Assembly (NCBI GenBank): GCA_919901895.1
Contig: CAKKQI010000299.1
Location: forward strand, 1 to 10,002
Length of the DNA stretch: 10,002 nucleotides
DNA from: Candidatus Brocadiaceae bacterium
Lineage (GTDB): Bacteria; Planctomycetota; MHYJ01; JACQXL01; CAKKQI01
Direction of reading: 5' to 3'
In this document: piece by piece, positions 1 through 7,311 of the stretch
How positions within the stretch are numbered: the first letter of the stretch is position 1
Layout: every line of letters starts with the position of its first letter
Made by a program: the position numbers and the translations under genes
The notes under the pieces: generated by a model
Database searches by the model: none
What the model was told of the DNA's origin: nothing
Seen by the model: only the letters and a program-made list of their open reading frames with translations

Positions 1-2
1 AC

Positions 3-2261
3 CAGCGTCTGGTAATTGTTCTTGATATCGGTAACCGCCAGGAAACAATTGAGACTCTATTAAGCAACCTGTTTGAAGAAAGCGCCGATGCTTCTGAATA
101 CCAGAAAGCCACGATCTATTCTTATGAACGGGCTGATTTTCATTATACTTACCTTGATACGAAATTTTTATTCAGCCCTGAAAAAGAAACCGTTGAACTG
201 ATGGTACGCCATTATCAAACCCCGCCGCAGAAATCACTGGCCGCTTCCCCGCTGTTCCAAAAAGCTAAAACCAATGTTTCTGCCAAAAATAATGAGCCCA
301 TGTTTTTTGTTAATCTTGAGCAGATTTTTGCCGCCTGCGAAGAAGAGATCCCACCCGAAGCGAATATTGTCCTGGAAGACTGCGGTTTAAAAAGCATTAA
401 AACTATTAGCGCTTCGTTTAATGTTCAGGATAATGGTTTGAGTAAAACTCAGGTGTATCTTGACCTGCCGGCTAATCAACGAAAAGGATTAACGAAATTA
501 TTTGATGAAACCAAACCCTGTCAATTATGGCTGGACCTGGTTCCGACCGACGTCCTTTCTTACAATGCCGTCAGTATTGATTTAAACCAGGTCTGGACAG
601 AAATTGAGAACATGATCCGCTCAATGCCTTTTGCCTCTGATATGGAAGAAGAAATCGTCCAAAAATTAGGTTTTTCGCTCAAGGATGACTTGTTTCCTTC
701 GCTCGGAACTAATTTCGTCAGTTATTCAACGCTGCCTGAACCGGGCGGTTTAAATCCGCTTCAGGTTACTATTGTGAAACTAAAAGATAAAGAAAAATTT
801 GAATCCTGCATCACCAAATTGGCCAAGCAGGCCGATAGCACTCTTCAAAAAATATCTTTTAAAAATCATGAAATCAAAGGCGGACTCAATCAAATTGACA
901 TAATGATGGGCCGTAAAGATGAACGCCCTCCTGATGAACTTATGAATATCCCGTTTTTCCAGTCACTTCTAAATACAAAATATTATTATTTCATCCTCTC
1001 CTCCGGAGGGAATGATTATCTCTACTGGGCAAATAACCTTGATATCCTGAAAAAAATAATTGAACAGCTGGATAAAAAAAGCGAAACGCTGGCGGATGAC
1101 CAGAATTTCAAAAAAGCGCCGGTTTCTTTTACCACCAATTCCCAATACGTTCTCTACGTTAACGAAAAACAAATGTACACCCTGACGGTAAACTACCTGC
1201 GCCAGATGGTAAACTCATTCTTACCTTTGGTAATGGGGTTTAGCCGGGAACCGAAAGTCCAGGAGATACTTGACACCGTCAGCACTATTATAAATCAATT
1301 GCCATCAGGGCAAACAATCGGTAAACATCTCAGCGGAACTTACCTCACGGTCAAGACTGATAAACAAGGCGTTAAGATTGAATCGGTCTCTTCAGTCGGT
1401 TTAGAAGCATCCGTCCCGGCAATCGCCATCGTCGCCGCGATTGCCATACCTAATTTATTAAGTTCAAGACAATCGGCTAATGAAATATCCGCCATCTACG
1501 GTTTAAGAACATTAATCTCTACCGAAGCCGTCTGGATGCAGCAGGATAGCGACCGGAACGGCGTCAAAGATTACTGGACTTACGATGTTTCTTGTTTTTA
1601 CCGGATGCTCCGGGCTGATGGTGCGACCAAAGTTCAGATGATTGACATTGCTTTTGCCAAGGCCGATGCGGTGCCGGCCCCGGACGGTGTTTTGGGTACG
1701 GAACCAACCATTGAAAATTTTGCCGGCAATAATATTAAACCCACTCCCAAGAGCGGTTATTTTTTTAAAGCAATGAAACTAAATAGCCGGGGCAACCCCT
1801 ACAATCAGGAAACGGTTGGTAACAACGTGGCCGCCACCAACCAGACTGAATTTGCCTTTGCCGCCTATCCGGCTGAATACGGAAAGTCCGGACGCCGGAC
1901 ATTCATCGTTAATGAAGGCGGCACGATTTATGCCAAAGACTTAGGCCCGAATTTCGGAATTAAAGAAGAACCCAAACCGGCCCCGGAACTGACGCCGGAA
2001 CTGGCCAAAGAAATTCAAAAACTGATTGAAAATCTGGGCGATAAATCGTTTGAGGTCCGCGACCAAGCCACGCAGGAACTGATAGAAATCAATCAAACCG
2101 GTCTTAACTACTTAAAAGAGGCACTCAAAGATGATGATGCGGAAATACGTTTTCGGGCTAACTTAATTATAAAAAAAATAACCGAGCCGCCGTTGCTGCC
2201 GATTGACCAATGGCCCGCTGGTGACCCCACAACGGCCGGCTGGTCAGTCTCCGATTATTAA
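3..2261 (+). CDS. DUF3352-like envelope protein fused to a pilin-like module and a HEAT-like tail (5' partial)
   Basis: The frame is open to the left edge, so the true start lies outside the window. The internal ATG at 201 is not a convincing start, because coding sequence continues upstream of it. The visible part is 752 residues. Residues ~1-465 resemble planctomycete DUF3352-type proteins, with features such as KDDLFPSLG and alternating beta-strand/helix blocks. At ~470-490 a hydrophobic stretch runs into IAIPNLL, followed by a helix and a globular part containing SGYFFKA, AAYPAEYGKSGRRTF and VNEGG. This looks like the body of a type IV pilin-like (pseudopilin) protein, but it lacks the G-FTLIEL processing site. 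Residues ~665-730 form a HEAT-like helical pair (FEVRDQATQELI, AEIRFRANLIIKKI). The role is unknown; an envelope or periplasmic location is inferred. waaA starts 2 nt after its stop, which suggests one transcript. The family assignment is from memory of motifs and is moderate. Confidence 0.75.
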   Translation, partial: QRLVIVLDIGNRQETIETLLSNLFEESADASEYQKATIYSYERADFHYTYLDTKFLFSPEKETVELMVRHYQTPPQKSLAASPLFQKAKTNVSAKNNEPMFFVNLEQIFAACEEEIPPEANIVLEDCGLKSIKTISASFNVQDNGLSKTQVYLDLPANQRKGLTKLFDETKPCQLWLDLVPTDVLSYNAVSIDLNQVWTEIENMIRSMPFASDMEEEIVQKLGFSLKDDLFPSLGTNFVSYSTLPEPGGLNPLQVTIVKLKDKEKFESCITKLAKQADSTLQKISFKNHEIKGGLNQIDIMMGRKDERPPDELMNIPFFQSLLNTKYYYFILSSGGNDYLYWANNLDILKKIIEQLDKKSETLADDQNFKKAPVSFTTNSQYVLYVNEKQMYTLTVNYLRQMVNSFLPLVMGFSREPKVQEILDTVSTIINQLPSGQTIGKHLSGTYLTVKTDKQGVKIESVSSVGLEASVPAIAIVAAIAIPNLLSSRQSANEISAIYGLRTLISTEAVWMQQDSDRNGVKDYWTYDVSCFYRMLRADGATKVQMIDIAFAKADAVPAPDGVLGTEPTIENFAGNNIKPTPKSGYFFKAMKLNSRGNPYNQETVGNNVAATNQTEFAFAAYPAEYGKSGRRTFIVNEGGTIYAKDLGPNFGIKEEPKPAPELTPELAKEIQKLIENLGDKSFEVRDQATQELIEINQTGLNYLKEALKDDDAEIRFRANLIIKKITEPPLLPIDQWPAGDPTTAGWSVSDY

Positions 2262-2263
2262 TC

Positions 2264-3598
2264 GTGTATCTTATTTTAGATTTTTGTTATCTTGCTTATA
2301 TTATTATTGTCCTGCCGTACTACCTGTTTCGCTTTCTCGTCAGCCGAACAGCCCGGCTGGGATTAACGCAACGATTTGGCTTTCTCCCGCCGCGCCAGAC
2401 GAACCAACCGGCGATCTGGCTTCACGGCGCCTCGGTCGGTGAAATTCTAACCCTTCAACCATTAATCAACCAATTAACCCAAGATTTCCCCAACCACGAA
2501 ATCATCCTTTCGGTTCTCACCCCCACGGCCTACCGGTTAGCCCAAGAAAAATTTAAGACCACCCATCTTATCTTCTGGCCGATAGATTTAAGTTTCATCG
2601 TCCGGAAAGTGTTAAAACGGCTCAAGCCAAATCTGATTGTTTTAATAGAACAGGAAATCTGGCCTAATTTTATCAATCAAGCCGATAAGTTACAGATACC
2701 GGTGGTGTTAATCAACGGCCGGATAACTGAAAAATCGCTCCGGAAATACCGTCTGGCCGATTTTATTATTAAACCAACGCTCCAAAAAATCCGGATGCTG
2801 GCGGTTCAGACAGAAGAATACGCAAACCGCTACCGGTCTCTGGGCGTTGAGGCCCAAAAGATAAGCGTCACCGGCAATATGAAATATGATATCAAAGCGG
2901 TGGAAGGAAACGCTGAAGACTATCTTAAACTATTCCGGATAAAACCGGAAGACCGCGTTATTGTGGCCGGCAGCACCCATTATCCTGAGGAAGAAATTTT
3001 AATTGATGCTTATTTAAATCTCTCCGCACAAAGTGACGGAGTCCGTATTCCACCGGACAAATCTCAAATCTCTCCGCACAAAGTGACGGAGTCCGTATTC
3101 CATCGGACAAATCTCAAATTAATCATCGCCCCGCGTCATCCGGAACGTGTTCCTGAGGTGGAAAAATATTGTGAGCTGAAAAAATTAACCTGCATCAGAA
3201 AATCGCAACTATCTCCGGCAAAAGACGCCACGGACGGCCTTATTATCATTGACACAGTGGGCGAGTTACCAAAGATTTACCCTGTGGCCACGGTGGTATT
3301 TATCGGCGGAAGTCTGGTGCCGCGGGGCGGGCAAAACGTTCTGGAACCGGCCGCGGCGGGCAAACCGATAATTTTCGGACCTTCAATGTATAATTTTCAG
3401 GAACCGGCTGAACTGCTTCTATCCGCCGGCGCCGCCTGGCCGGTGAAAGATAAAACGGAACTGTCGACCCGCCTAAAATCACTTCTAGCTGATACTCACC
3501 TTCTCACTCAAGCCGGACAACGCGCCCAAAAAATTATCGGACCACACCAGGGCGCCACCCAACGCAATCTAGCCATCATCAAAAAATTTATCTCATAA
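2264..3598 (+). CDS. waaA: 3-deoxy-D-manno-octulosonic acid (Kdo) transferase
   Basis: This enzyme transfers Kdo from CMP-Kdo to the lipid A precursor at the inner membrane, the first step of LPS core assembly. The 444 residues begin with a hydrophobic anchor (~1-28). The GT-B halves follow: LHGASVGE at 53-60 (the Glu corresponds to the catalytic base of the family), EQEIWPNF 129-136, NGRITEKS 151-158, VTGNMKYD 202-209, AGSTH 235-239, IIAPRHPER 287-295, and GGSLVPRGGQN with EPAAAGKP at 348-368. The GTG start at 2264 is chosen because it gives the anchor and sits 2 nt after the previous stop. No clear Shine-Dalgarno is visible, so translational coupling is likely. E. coli WaaA has 425 residues. 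About 24 extra residues here lie between AGSTH and APRHPER and are encoded by a duplicated palindromic 50-bp repeat (see the repeat entry). All recognisable motifs are intact, so the protein is probably functional. Confidence 0.95.
   Translation: MYLILDFCYLAYIIIVLPYYLFRFLVSRTARLGLTQRFGFLPPRQTNQPAIWLHGASVGEILTLQPLINQLTQDFPNHEIILSVLTPTAYRLAQEKFKTTHLIFWPIDLSFIVRKVLKRLKPNLIVLIEQEIWPNFINQADKLQIPVVLINGRITEKSLRKYRLADFIIKPTLQKIRMLAVQTEEYANRYRSLGVEAQKISVTGNMKYDIKAVEGNAEDYLKLFRIKPEDRVIVAGSTHYPEEEILIDAYLNLSAQSDGVRIPPDKSQISPHKVTESVFHRTNLKLIIAPRHPERVPEVEKYCELKKLTCIRKSQLSPAKDATDGLIIIDTVGELPKIYPVATVVFIGGSLVPRGGQNVLEPAAAGKPIIFGPSMYNFQEPAELLLSAGAAWPVKDKTELSTRLKSLLADTHLLTQAGQRAQKIIGPHQGATQRNLAIIKKFIS
3016..3115 (+). 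repeat. Tandem duplication of a 50-bp double-hairpin element inside waaA
   Basis: Units 3016-3065 and 3066-3115 are identical except for one base (C at 3053, T at 3103). Each unit is a 7-bp AAATCTC, a 36-bp core, then AAATCTC again. The core holds two hairpins. In the first unit these are CTCCGCAC 3022-3029 with GTGaCGGAG 3033-3041 (loop AAA, one bulged A), and GTCCG 3041-3045 with CGGAC 3054-3058. Fifty is not a multiple of three, so the two units are read in different frames (LSAQSDGVRIPPDK, then SPHKVTESVFHRTN), both without stops. The distance from the first to the last AAATCTC is 93 nt (31 codons), so excision between them would keep the frame and join LNL directly to KLIIAPRHPER. This resembles a mobile palindromic element with a short target duplication, later duplicated in tandem. 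Confidence 0.9.
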
Positions 3599-3602
3599 TT
3601 TC

Positions 3603-3630
3603 TTGCTTAAATAAAAAATTTTAGTATAGT
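3603..3630 (+). promoter_or_regulatory. Probable sigma70-type promoter for metK-ahcY
   Basis: TTGCTT at 3603-3608 and TATAGT at 3625-3630 are separated by 16 bp in an AT-rich gap just after waaA. Transcription would begin near 3637, giving a ~65-nt leader. The leader is too short, and lacks the conserved core, for a common SAM riboswitch. It mostly consists of the degenerate AATCAGT repeats. Confidence 0.55.
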
Positions 3631-3644
3631 AGCCGTTTATCTTT

Positions 3645-3679
3645 AATCTGTGTAATCAGTAATAATCAGTGAAATCAGT
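3645..3679 (+). repeat. Degenerate AATCAGT/AATCTGT repeat upstream of metK
   Basis: AATCTGT is followed by three exact AATCAGT copies at 3654-3660, 3664-3670 and 3673-3679, spaced 9-10 bp. The run resembles the ATCTGTGTAAT-type degenerate repeat seen between genes in many environmental bacteria. A similar run in inverted orientation follows metK at 4874-4911. A role in RNA structure or protein binding is possible but not shown. Confidence 0.6.
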
Positions 3680-3700
3680 CGTTAGAGAGGAGATAAAGGT

Positions 3701-4873
3701 ATGCGCAGCAGCCGAAAAAGATTGTTTACCTCGGAAGCGGTTTGTATGGGACATCCTGATAAAATCTGCGACCAGATCTCGGATGCGGTTCTTGACGCCA
3801 TTATGGCCAAAGACCCCTGCGGCCGGGTGGCCTGCGAAACTATGGTCAAAACCGGTATGGCTATTGTCGCCGGTGAAATTACCACCTCATGCTACGTGGA
3901 AATACCGGATATCGTCCGGCAAACGATTAAAGAAATCGGTTACACGCATGCGGATATGGGATTTGATTACGAAACCTGCGCGGTCCTGACGGCCATCCAG
4001 AGGCAGTCGGAAGATATCGCCCTGGGCGTTAACGAAAATAAAAAAAAATGTAAAGACATCGGGGCGGGCGACCAGGGAATTGTTTTCGGTTACGCCTGCC
4101 ACGAAACGCCGGAACTGATGCCGATGCCGATTATGCTCGCCCGCAAACTGGTCAACCGCGCGGCCGAAATGCGGCAGACCGGTAAAATACCTTACCTCCG
4201 GCCCGACGGAAAATCCCAATTAAGTATTGAATACGAAAATAATATCCCGGTCCGGATTGATACGGTCATCCTTTCGCTCCAGCACAATCCGGATGTTAAT
4301 CTCAAAAAAATGAAAGAAGAATTAATTGAAAAAATTATCAGACCGATCCTGCCGAAAGCACTGGTTAACAGCGACTTGAAAATTATGATCAATCCAACCG
4401 GACGATTTGTCCTGGGCGGTCCGTATGCGGATTGCGGTTTGACCGGCCGGAAAGTCGTGGTGGATACCTACGGAAGTATGGGCACGCATGGCGGAGGAGC
4501 ATTTTCGGGTAAAGACCCGACCAAGGTGGACCGGAGTGGTTCTTATGCGGCGCGTTATGCCGCTAAAAATATCGTCGCGGCCGGATTGGCCGACCGATGC
4601 GAAGTCCAGATTGCCTATGCCATCGGCATACCGCAACCGGTGGCGGTTGACGTGGAAACTTTCGGCACAGCCCACATACCGGAATCAACCATTATAGAAC
4701 TGGTTAAAAAATATTTTGACTTTACGCCGATCGGAATGATTAACCATCTTAAATTACGCCGTCCGATTTACAAACAGACAGCCCGTTACGGACATTTCGG
4801 ACTCAATAACCCCGATTACACGTGGGAAAAAACGGATAAAGCGGCTCTTCTAAAAAAAGAAGCCGGCCTCTAA
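3701..4873 (+). CDS. metK: S-adenosylmethionine synthetase
   Basis: It makes S-adenosylmethionine from ATP and L-methionine, releasing phosphate and diphosphate, in the cytoplasm. The 390-residue length matches the bacterial family (E. coli 384). Visible signatures are [20 protein letters not shown] at 10-29 (the His of GHPDK is at the active site), the ATP-binding [12 protein letters not shown] at 121-132, the P-loop-like [16 protein letters not shown] at 264-279, and [19 protein letters not shown] at 283-301. A strong Shine-Dalgarno, GAGAGGAG (3685-3692), lies 8 nt before the ATG and fixes the start. ahcY follows after 67 bp with no terminator between, so the pair is probably one operon recycling the methyl donor. 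Nothing unusual is seen in the protein. Confidence 0.98.
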   Translation: MRSSRKRLFTSEAVCMGHPDKICDQISDAVLDAIMAKDPCGRVACETMVKTGMAIVAGEITTSCYVEIPDIVRQTIKEIGYTHADMGFDYETCAVLTAIQRQSEDIALGVNENKKKCKDIGAGDQGIVFGYACHETPELMPMPIMLARKLVNRAAEMRQTGKIPYLRPDGKSQLSIEYENNIPVRIDTVILSLQHNPDVNLKKMKEELIEKIIRPILPKALVNSDLKIMINPTGRFVLGGPYADCGLTGRKVVVDTYGSMGTHGGGAFSGKDPTKVDRSGSYAARYAAKNIVAAGLADRCEVQIAYAIGIPQPVAVDVETFGTAHIPESTIIELVKKYFDFTPIGMINHLKLRRPIYKQTARYGHFGLNNPDYTWEKTDKAALLKKEAGL

Positions 4874-4911
4874 CCACGGATTAACACGGATATTAAACAG
4901 ATTACACAAAT
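4874..4911 (+). repeat. Degenerate ACACGGAT repeat between metK and ahcY
   Basis: Directly after the metK stop comes CCACGGATTAACACGGAT, then a looser AACAGATTACACAAATTT. This is the common CCACGGATTAACACGGAT-type interspersed motif. It is roughly the inverse of the run before metK (AATCTGTGTAATCAG), so metK is bracketed by inverted copies of a degenerate repeat. No terminator shape is present. Confidence 0.55.
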
Positions 4912-4940
4912 TTAAATAAATTATTGGAGAAAATTTATAA

Positions 4941-6200
4941 ATGAAATACGACGTAAAAAATATCAAACTATCTTCAATCGGTTACCGCCGGATTAACTGG
5001 GCGGATAACCATATGCCGGTGTTACGCCGGATTCGCGAGCGGTTCGCCCGGACCAAGCCGTTAAAAGGCATCAGAATCGGAGCCTGTTTGCACGTAACGA
5101 CCGAGACGGCTAATTTAATGAGAACGCTTCAGGCCGGCGGCGCCGAACTGGCGCTCTGCGCCTCTAACCCGCTTTCCACCCAGGATGAAGCAGCCGCCAG
5201 TTTGGTCCGCGATTATAAAATTCCGGTCTTTGCCATCCGCGGAGAAAATAATTCTTCTTATTATAAACACATTCATGCAGTCATTGCGATCAAACCTCAG
5301 ATTACGATTGACGACGGAGCCGACCTGGTTTCCACCATCCATTCTAAATATCAATCGTTACCAGAGAATATTTATGCCGGAATGGAAGAAACCACCACCG
5401 GCATTATCCGGATGAAAGCGATGGCCCAGGACGGGGCATTGCGTTATCCGGTTTTTTCCGTGAACGACGCCAAAACCAAATATCTTTTTGATAACCGTTA
5501 CGGCACCGGCCAATCAACCGTTGACGGGATTATCCGGGCCACCAATGTCCTTTTTGCCGGCCGGGTAATCGTAGTGGCCGGTTACGGCTGGTGCGGCCGC
5601 GGGTTTGCAATGCGCGCCCACGGACTCGGCGCCCGGGTCATTGTTACCGAAGTTAATCCCTTAAGAGCCCTGGAAGCGACAATGGACGGATTTAACGTAA
5701 TGCCGATGAACCAGGCCGCTAAAATCGGCGAGGTCTTCTGCACCCTGACCGGCGATATCGGCGTCATTAATGAAAAACATTTTAAAATGATGAAAGACGG
5801 CGCCATCGTAGCCAATTCCGGACATTTTAACGTGGAACTGGACCTGGCCGCATTGAAGAAAATAGCAAAACAGATTACATTAAATATCAGACCCAATGTT
5901 GACCAGTATATTCTCAAAAATGGAAAATCTATTTTCGTCCTGGCGCAAGGACGACTCGTTAACCTCGCCTGCGCCGAAGGCCACCCGGCGATGGTGATGG
6001 ATATGAGTTTTGCCACCCAGGCATTGGTAACTGAATACGCCGTCAAAAATCACGTTAAATTATCACCTCAGGTATATGACGTGCCGGTAGAAATAGAAAA
6101 TTGGATTGCCCGCCTGAAACTGGAATCAATGGGCCTCAAAATTGATACCCTTACCCCAGAACAGAAAAAATACCTGTCCTCCTGGTCCGAAGGCACGTAA
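4941..6200 (+). CDS. ahcY: S-adenosylhomocysteine hydrolase (adenosylhomocysteinase)
   Basis: It splits S-adenosylhomocysteine reversibly into adenosine and homocysteine using bound NAD+, relieving product inhibition of methyltransferases. The 419 residues show HVTTETANL (51-59), the signature [14 protein letters not shown] (73-86), DDGADL (124-129), MEETTTG (148-154), [19 protein letters not shown] (174-192), the Rossmann NAD site [11 protein letters not shown] (211-221), [10 protein letters not shown] (292-301) and [20 protein letters not shown] (341-360). The DNRYGTGQS form and the ending YLSSWSEGT, in place of the KPxxYRY tail, place it with the shorter bacterial/archaeal type rather than the eukaryote-like type. 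GGAGA (4926-4930) lies 10 nt before the ATG. It follows metK in a likely methyl-cycle operon. Confidence 0.98.
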   Translation: MKYDVKNIKLSSIGYRRINWADNHMPVLRRIRERFARTKPLKGIRIGACLHVTTETANLMRTLQAGGAELALCASNPLSTQDEAAASLVRDYKIPVFAIRGENNSSYYKHIHAVIAIKPQITIDDGADLVSTIHSKYQSLPENIYAGMEETTTGIIRMKAMAQDGALRYPVFSVNDAKTKYLFDNRYGTGQSTVDGIIRATNVLFAGRVIVVAGYGWCGRGFAMRAHGLGARVIVTEVNPLRALEATMDGFNVMPMNQAAKIGEVFCTLTGDIGVINEKHFKMMKDGAIVANSGHFNVELDLAALKKIAKQITLNIRPNVDQYILKNGKSIFVLAQGRLVNLACAEGHPAMVMDMSFATQALVTEYAVKNHVKLSPQVYDVPVEIENWIARLKLESMGLKIDTLTPEQKKYLSSWSEGT

Positions 6201-6202
6201 AG

Positions 6203-6330
6203 AGGCATCTCCCATTTCTGGGTATCCTCCCCATGCGGGGGTAGGCGTCCCGATGCCTGTCCCGATCCGCCCCGGCAGGGCGAAACATCGGGGCGCCCCC
6301 GCCAAGGCGGGGTTCAAGCAAGGCTTGACC
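6203..6330. repeat. GC-rich block of nested palindromes after ahcY
   Basis: This is much richer in GC than its surroundings and has no convincing gene; the open frames it carries on both strands share no protein-like pattern. It holds AGGCATC 6203-6209 with GATGCCT 6252-6258, enclosing CCCA/TGGG and CCCC-ATGC-GGGG hairpins. It also holds GTCCCGAT twice (~6247 and ~6259), CGTCCCGATG pairing with CATCGGGGCG, the self-complementary GGGGCGCCCC 6290-6299, CCCCGCC-AA-GGCGGGG 6297-6312, and TCAAGC-AAG-GCTTGA 6314-6328. It looks like an interspersed palindromic (REP/MITE-like) repeat cluster. It may also slow or end ahcY transcription, although no U-tract follows. Confidence 0.65.
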
Positions 6331-6361
6331 CCGAAGGGATTGCGAAGCGAACCTACCTAAA

Positions 6362-6376
6362 AATGAACGGTTCATT
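6362..6376. promoter_or_regulatory. Short perfect dyad upstream of the pilin promoter
   Basis: AATGAAC-G-GTTCATT is a 7-bp perfect inverted repeat around one base, ending 36 bp before the -35 box at 6413. It has the shape of a dimeric regulator site. No regulator is identified, and chance cannot be excluded in AT-rich sequence. Confidence 0.3.
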
Positions 6377-6412
6377 CGTATGTAAAAAAATCAAATAAAA
6401 AAATATTTACCA

Positions 6413-6440
6413 TTGACAATTACTAAACATCGGTTAAACT
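6413..6440 (+). promoter_or_regulatory. Probable sigma70-type promoter for the first pilin-like gene
   Basis: A perfect TTGACA at 6413-6418 and TAAACT at 6435-6440 are separated by 16 bp. The spacer length and the GTTAAA context match the promoter at 7910-7937. Transcription would start near 6447 and leave a leader of about 255 nt before the ATG at 6704. Confidence 0.55.
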
Positions 6441-6494
6441 TAATATAGAGATACAGGTAAAATTGTTCTTTGAGAAATTAACTAATGCAGCAGG

Positions 6495-6533
6495 CCTGAC
6501 TGTGCGGCACACAGACAGGGAACCGGATCGGTT
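6495..6533 (+). promoter_or_regulatory. Two-hairpin structured element in the 5' leader of the pilin-like gene
   Basis: The first hairpin is CCTG-a-CTGTG (6495-6504) with CACAG-a-CAGG (6510-6519), loop CGGCA. The symmetric A-A mismatch splits the stem into 5 and 4 pairs. One base later comes a second hairpin, AACCG (6521-6525) with CGGTT (6529-6533), loop GAT. The element lies ~50 nt after the predicted transcription start, in otherwise AT-rich sequence. I could not match it to a known riboswitch; the conserved core of the cyclic-di-GMP-I class is not seen. It is a candidate cis-regulatory RNA. Confidence 0.45.
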
Positions 6534-6611
6534 GAGATAATTTTTATAAGTGCTATCATCCTTTATATTATCCTTTTTATACCCGTCTTTGACCATTTCC
6601 GGCTGCCTCAT

Positions 6612-6656
6612 AAAATTTACTAACGTAAATTTTGTCCATTCAAGACAATATTTTTT
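6612..6656 (+). promoter_or_regulatory. AT-rich hairpin pair followed by a T-tract (possible attenuator)
   Basis: AAAATTTAC (6612-6620) pairs perfectly with GTAAATTTT (6625-6633) across a TAAC loop. Overlapping its end, TTGTC (6632-6636) pairs with GACAA (6644-6648), followed by TATTTTTTT. The two stems share two bases. Weak stems argue against a strong terminator. It sits ~50 nt before the pilin-like start codon. Confidence 0.3.
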
Positions 6657-6703
6657 TAACATAAAAATTTGTCTGCACATTTTTATAAAGGGGGTGAATA
6701 AGG

Positions 6704-7249
6704 ATGAAAAAAACTATCGATCAGCCTTGGTCTCCTCCTAAGACGGACGGATTTACCTTAATAGAATTATTAGTTGTTATCGGTATTATTACTATTTTAG
6801 CATCACTGGCCTTTGCGGGTATTCCCAGAATTATTATGAGCGTAAAACGGGTAAAATGCGAAGACAATCTTCGTTCCCTTTACGCCGCCCTGCAAATTTA
6901 TGCGGAGGAACGCAGTTATGGAGGTTATCCGCAGGTAAAAGGAACGGCTTTCTGGGAGTCCTTAAGAACTTACCCGACACCGGAAACGGCTATTCTAAAA
7001 AGCCCGCTGGATGACCGGTATTTTATTTGTCCGGTGGTGGGCGGTCAGGGCGGCAAAGAAGTCTGTCATTATCGTGGACCAAAAGAATTTTTAAATAGCG
7101 CCACTGATGGTCATACGCCCATCGCAGCCGACTTCCCGGAAAACCACGGTAAATACCCGATTACCGTTTTACTCTTTGACGGGCGAAGAGAATCGGTTAA
7201 AACAAATGATTATCTCTGGACTGAAGCTGAAAAATGGACGGTCAAATAA
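6704..7249 (+). CDS. Type IV pilin-like / pseudopilin protein, paralogue 1
   Basis: A 181-residue protein with a class III signal: a short leader, KTDG, then FTLIELLVVIGIITILASLA. Prepilin peptidase would cut after Gly16, and the hydrophobic helix (~17-40) would anchor or assemble the subunit. The globular part contains a Cys in the helix (VKCEDNL), FWESLRTYPTPET, FICP ... VCHYRGP, and a closing TVLLFDG after a His. That ending resembles the H-X9-DG type C-terminus frequent in planctomycete pilin-like proteins, though the spacing here is ten residues. The Shine-Dalgarno AGGGGGTGA (6689-6697) lies 6 nt before the ATG. It is clearly paralogous to the next gene. No pilus assembly ATPase or prepilin peptidase is nearby, so its machinery must be encoded elsewhere. 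Its exact function is unknown. Confidence 0.9.
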   Translation: MKKTIDQPWSPPKTDGFTLIELLVVIGIITILASLAFAGIPRIIMSVKRVKCEDNLRSLYAALQIYAEERSYGGYPQVKGTAFWESLRTYPTPETAILKSPLDDRYFICPVVGGQGGKEVCHYRGPKEFLNSATDGHTPIAADFPENHGKYPITVLLFDGRRESVKTNDYLWTEAEKWTVK

Positions 7250-7258
7250 AATAAATGT

Positions 7259-7287
7259 TTGACAACCATAACAATTTATGGTAATAA
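7259..7287 (+). promoter_or_regulatory. Strong sigma70-type promoter with a dyad in its spacer
   Basis: A perfect TTGACA (7259-7264), a 17-bp spacer and TAATAA (7282-7287) lie between the two pilin-like genes. Within the spacer, CCATAA (7266-7271) and TTATGG (7276-7281) form an inverted repeat around CAAT, abutting the -10 box. This is a plausible operator position. It gives the second paralogue its own promoter in addition to any read-through from the first. Confidence 0.65.
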
Positions 7288-7311
7288 ATTTTTATTATGG
7301 AGGTAAAAACT

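Noticed and set aside
3016..3115. CRISPR array
   Set aside because: There are only two directly abutting copies with no unique spacer, inside a coding sequence.
3599..3700. SAM riboswitch in the metK leader
   Set aside because: The leader after the predicted promoter is only ~65 nt and lacks the conserved SAM-I core; it is mostly AATCAGT repeats.
3887..4675. Minus-strand open frames of 66-117 codons inside metK
   Set aside because: These are shadows of a strongly conserved gene on the plus strand.
5582..6046. A 154-codon minus-strand frame inside ahcY
   Set aside because: It lies wholly opposite clear adenosylhomocysteinase coding sequence. It has no ribosome site and no recognisable motif.
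6126..6375. Open frames of 63-74 codons on both strands
   Set aside because: They arise from stop-poor, GC-rich palindromic repeat DNA, overlap each other on both strands, and show no protein-like composition.
6441..6540. Cyclic-di-GMP-I riboswitch before the pilin-like gene
   Set aside because: Two hairpins are present, but the conserved core nucleotides of this class are not seen.
6423..6741. Possible small genes in the pilin leader (minus-strand 85 codons; plus-strand 63 codons)
   Set aside because: There is no Shine-Dalgarno. The region is the promoter and leader, and the plus-strand frame runs into the pilin-like gene out of frame.
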